The position numbers and the translations under genes were made by a program. A stretch of DNA of 5,975 nt from DATEPR01 sp036269975. Lineage in GTDB: Bacteria; Actinomycetota; Actinomycetes; Mycobacteriales; Pseudonocardiaceae. The stretch is from positions 1 to 5,975 of the forward strand of contig DATBDL010000247.1 in NCBI GenBank assembly GCA_036269975.1, written 5' to 3'. Positions 5,092 through 5,975 of the stretch are shown here, piece by piece (within the stretch, counting starts at the first letter, position 1; each line of letters begins with the position of its first letter). The notes beneath the pieces were generated by a model. The model did no database searches. It had not been told where the DNA came from and was given only the letters and a program-made list of their open reading frames with translations.

Positions 5092-5703
5092 CTACTGGGC
5101 AATCATTCGCACGAACAACTCGTGCACCCGGCCGTCACCGGTCAGCTCCGGATGGAACGCGGTCGCCAACACCTTCTCCTGCCGGACCGCGACGATTCTA
5201 CCTGCGGCGACGCCGGCCGTGGCCGTGTCGGGCACGCGCGCCAGCACCTCGACGTGGTCGGCGGCGGACTCCACCCACGGCGCCCTGATGAACACCGCGT
5301 GCACCGGATCGCCCGGCACGCCCGTGAAGTCGAGATCCTCCTCGAACGAGTCCACCTGCCGGCCGAAGGCGTTGCGGCGCACCACGATGTCCAGCGCGCC
5401 GAGCTGGTGCTGGTCCGGCCGGCCGTCGCGCAGTTCCTTGGCCAGCAGGATCATCCCGGCGCACGACCCGTAGGCGGGCATCCCGTCGGTCAGCCGTTCG
5501 CGCAGCGGCGCCAGCAGCTCGAACGTGTCCAGCAGCCGGCTCATCGTGGTGGACTCGCCACCGGGCAGCACGAGACCGTCCACCTCGGCCAGCTCGGCCG
5601 GCCGCCGCACCGGCTCCGCCCGCGCACCGGCCGCCCGCAGCGCGGCAAGGTGTTCCTTGACGTCGCCCTGCAGGGCCAACACGCCGACCAGGGGTTGACC
5701 CAC
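5092..5703 (-). CDS. pdxT: PdxT, glutaminase subunit of pyridoxal 5'-phosphate synthase
   Basis: PdxT hydrolyses glutamine and passes ammonia to PdxS, which condenses it with ribose 5-phosphate and glyceraldehyde 3-phosphate to make vitamin B6 cofactor (PLP). The 203-residue product is a class I glutamine amidotransferase of normal length. Motifs are VGVLALQGDVKEHLAALRAAGA (6-27), GLVLPGGESTTMSRLL (43-58, oxyanion region), YGSCAGMILLAKEL with nucleophile Cys81, RRNAFGRQVDSFE (109-121), FIRAPWVE, and FHPELTGD with catalytic His184 and Glu186. The catalytic triad is complete. The GTG start has GGGAGG 4 nt upstream, and the stop is TAG. yebC follows after 16 nt. An azlD-like gene, not pdxS, lies directly upstream, so the synthase partner must be encoded beyond the right edge. 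Confidence 0.97.
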   Translation of the reverse strand: MGQPLVGVLALQGDVKEHLAALRAAGARAEPVRRPAELAEVDGLVLPGGESTTMSRLLDTFELLAPLRERLTDGMPAYGSCAGMILLAKELRDGRPDQHQLGALDIVVRRNAFGRQVDSFEEDLDFTGVPGDPVHAVFIRAPWVESAADHVEVLARVPDTATAGVAAGRIVAVRQEKVLATAFHPELTGDGRVHELFVRMIAQ

Positions 5704-5733
5704 GCGCCCTCCCGACTCGCTCCCAACAGGCCA

Positions 5734-5739
5734 ACACTA
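5734..5739 (-). promoter_or_regulatory. Candidate -10 element upstream of pdxT
   Basis: TAGTGT on the minus strand matches the TANNNT pattern of actinobacterial -10 elements and lies about 31 nt before the pdxT GTG. The -35 region 17 bp upstream (ACGACC) matches TTGACA only weakly. The rest of the 86-nt spacer shows a small 5-bp inverted repeat (5739-5753) but no T-rich terminator. pdxT may alternatively be read through from the azlD side. Confidence 0.35.
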
Positions 5740-5789
5740 CCGGGAGTGCCGGTCCAGGTCGTGGACGCGGGTACGCATCGCGAAGATCG

Positions 5790-5975
5790 TCACCGAACGC
5801 CGAGCAGCCGCAATCCGGCCGTCGTCGCGACGGCCGCCAGCACGACCACCAGGAACGGCAGTCGCCGCGCGGCCAGCGCGCCACCCACCACCACACCGGC
5901 CGCCCGCGCCCAGCCCGCGAACCCGTGCCCACTGACCAGCGCCGACGTGACCACCAGCGCCACCAGCAACACACT
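5790..5975 (-). CDS. azlD: AzlD-family membrane protein, C-terminal part
   Basis: Only the last 61 residues are present; the gene runs off the right edge with no start in the window. The visible part has two hydrophobic helices (about VLLVALVVTSALV and FLVVVLAAVATTAGLRLLG) joined by a short loop containing AAGVVVGGALAARRLPF. The pattern AAGVVVGGALAARR-PFLVVV is typical of the C-terminal end of AzlD. AzlD is the roughly 100-110-residue partner of AzlC, and together they export branched-chain amino acids or related compounds. The stop is TGA. A longer partner (azlC) would be expected just outside. The call rests on a short, low-complexity membrane segment, so another small membrane protein is possible. 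Confidence 0.7.
   Translation of the reverse strand, partial: SVLLVALVVTSALVSGHGFAGWARAAGVVVGGALAARRLPFLVVVLAAVATTAGLRLLGVR

Noticed and set aside
4296..5288. 330-codon plus-strand frame opposite yebC and pdxT
   Set aside because: It is antisense to two certain genes and shows no protein-family signature.
5739..5753. Terminator after the azlD-like gene
   Set aside because: Arms ACCGG/CCGGT are only 5 bp with a 5-nt loop and no T-tract on either strand; too weak to call.

Overview
The window is about 6 kb of very GC-rich DNA with tightly packed genes, GTG and TTG starts, and a CGAAC-N4-GTTCG type LexA operator. This points to an actinobacterium. The order pdxT - yebC - ruvC - ruvA - ruvB - yajC is the conserved actinobacterial arrangement, and protein style (for example the YajC membrane/linker sequence) suggests Pseudonocardiales, though that rank is inference. 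All nine genes lie on the minus strand and read from the right edge to the left edge. The sequence is mostly well-understood housekeeping DNA, and I do not see a clear new system.

Right edge (5790-5975): the C-terminal part of an AzlD-type membrane protein, cut by the window. After an 86-nt gap with a weak promoter candidate comes pdxT, the glutaminase subunit of pyridoxal 5'-phosphate synthase. It is followed 16 nt later by yebC, a YebC/TACO1-family protein. Its partner gene pdxS is not in the window.

Middle (2904-4303): two poorly characterised genes sit between yebC and ruvC. The first is a six-helix membrane protein with proline-rich ends, whose tail is encoded by an 18-bp tandem repeat. 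The second is a DUF4262 protein. Short spacings suggest they are co-transcribed with pdxT-yebC. This insertion is the least ordinary part of the window.

Left half (558-2823): ruvC, ruvA and ruvB form a tight unit with 4-nt stop/start overlaps, encoding the complete Holliday-junction branch-migration and resolution machinery. A near-perfect LexA box directly next to a TAGGGT -10 candidate precedes ruvC, so the unit is very probably induced by DNA damage. ruvB starts with TTG and lacks a visible Shine-Dalgarno sequence, which implies translational coupling to ruvA.

Left end (1-557): a 101-nt spacer holds small direct and inverted repeats. Then comes yajC, the Sec translocase accessory protein; secD and secF would be expected beyond the left edge. 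Positions 1-36 show nothing recognisable.
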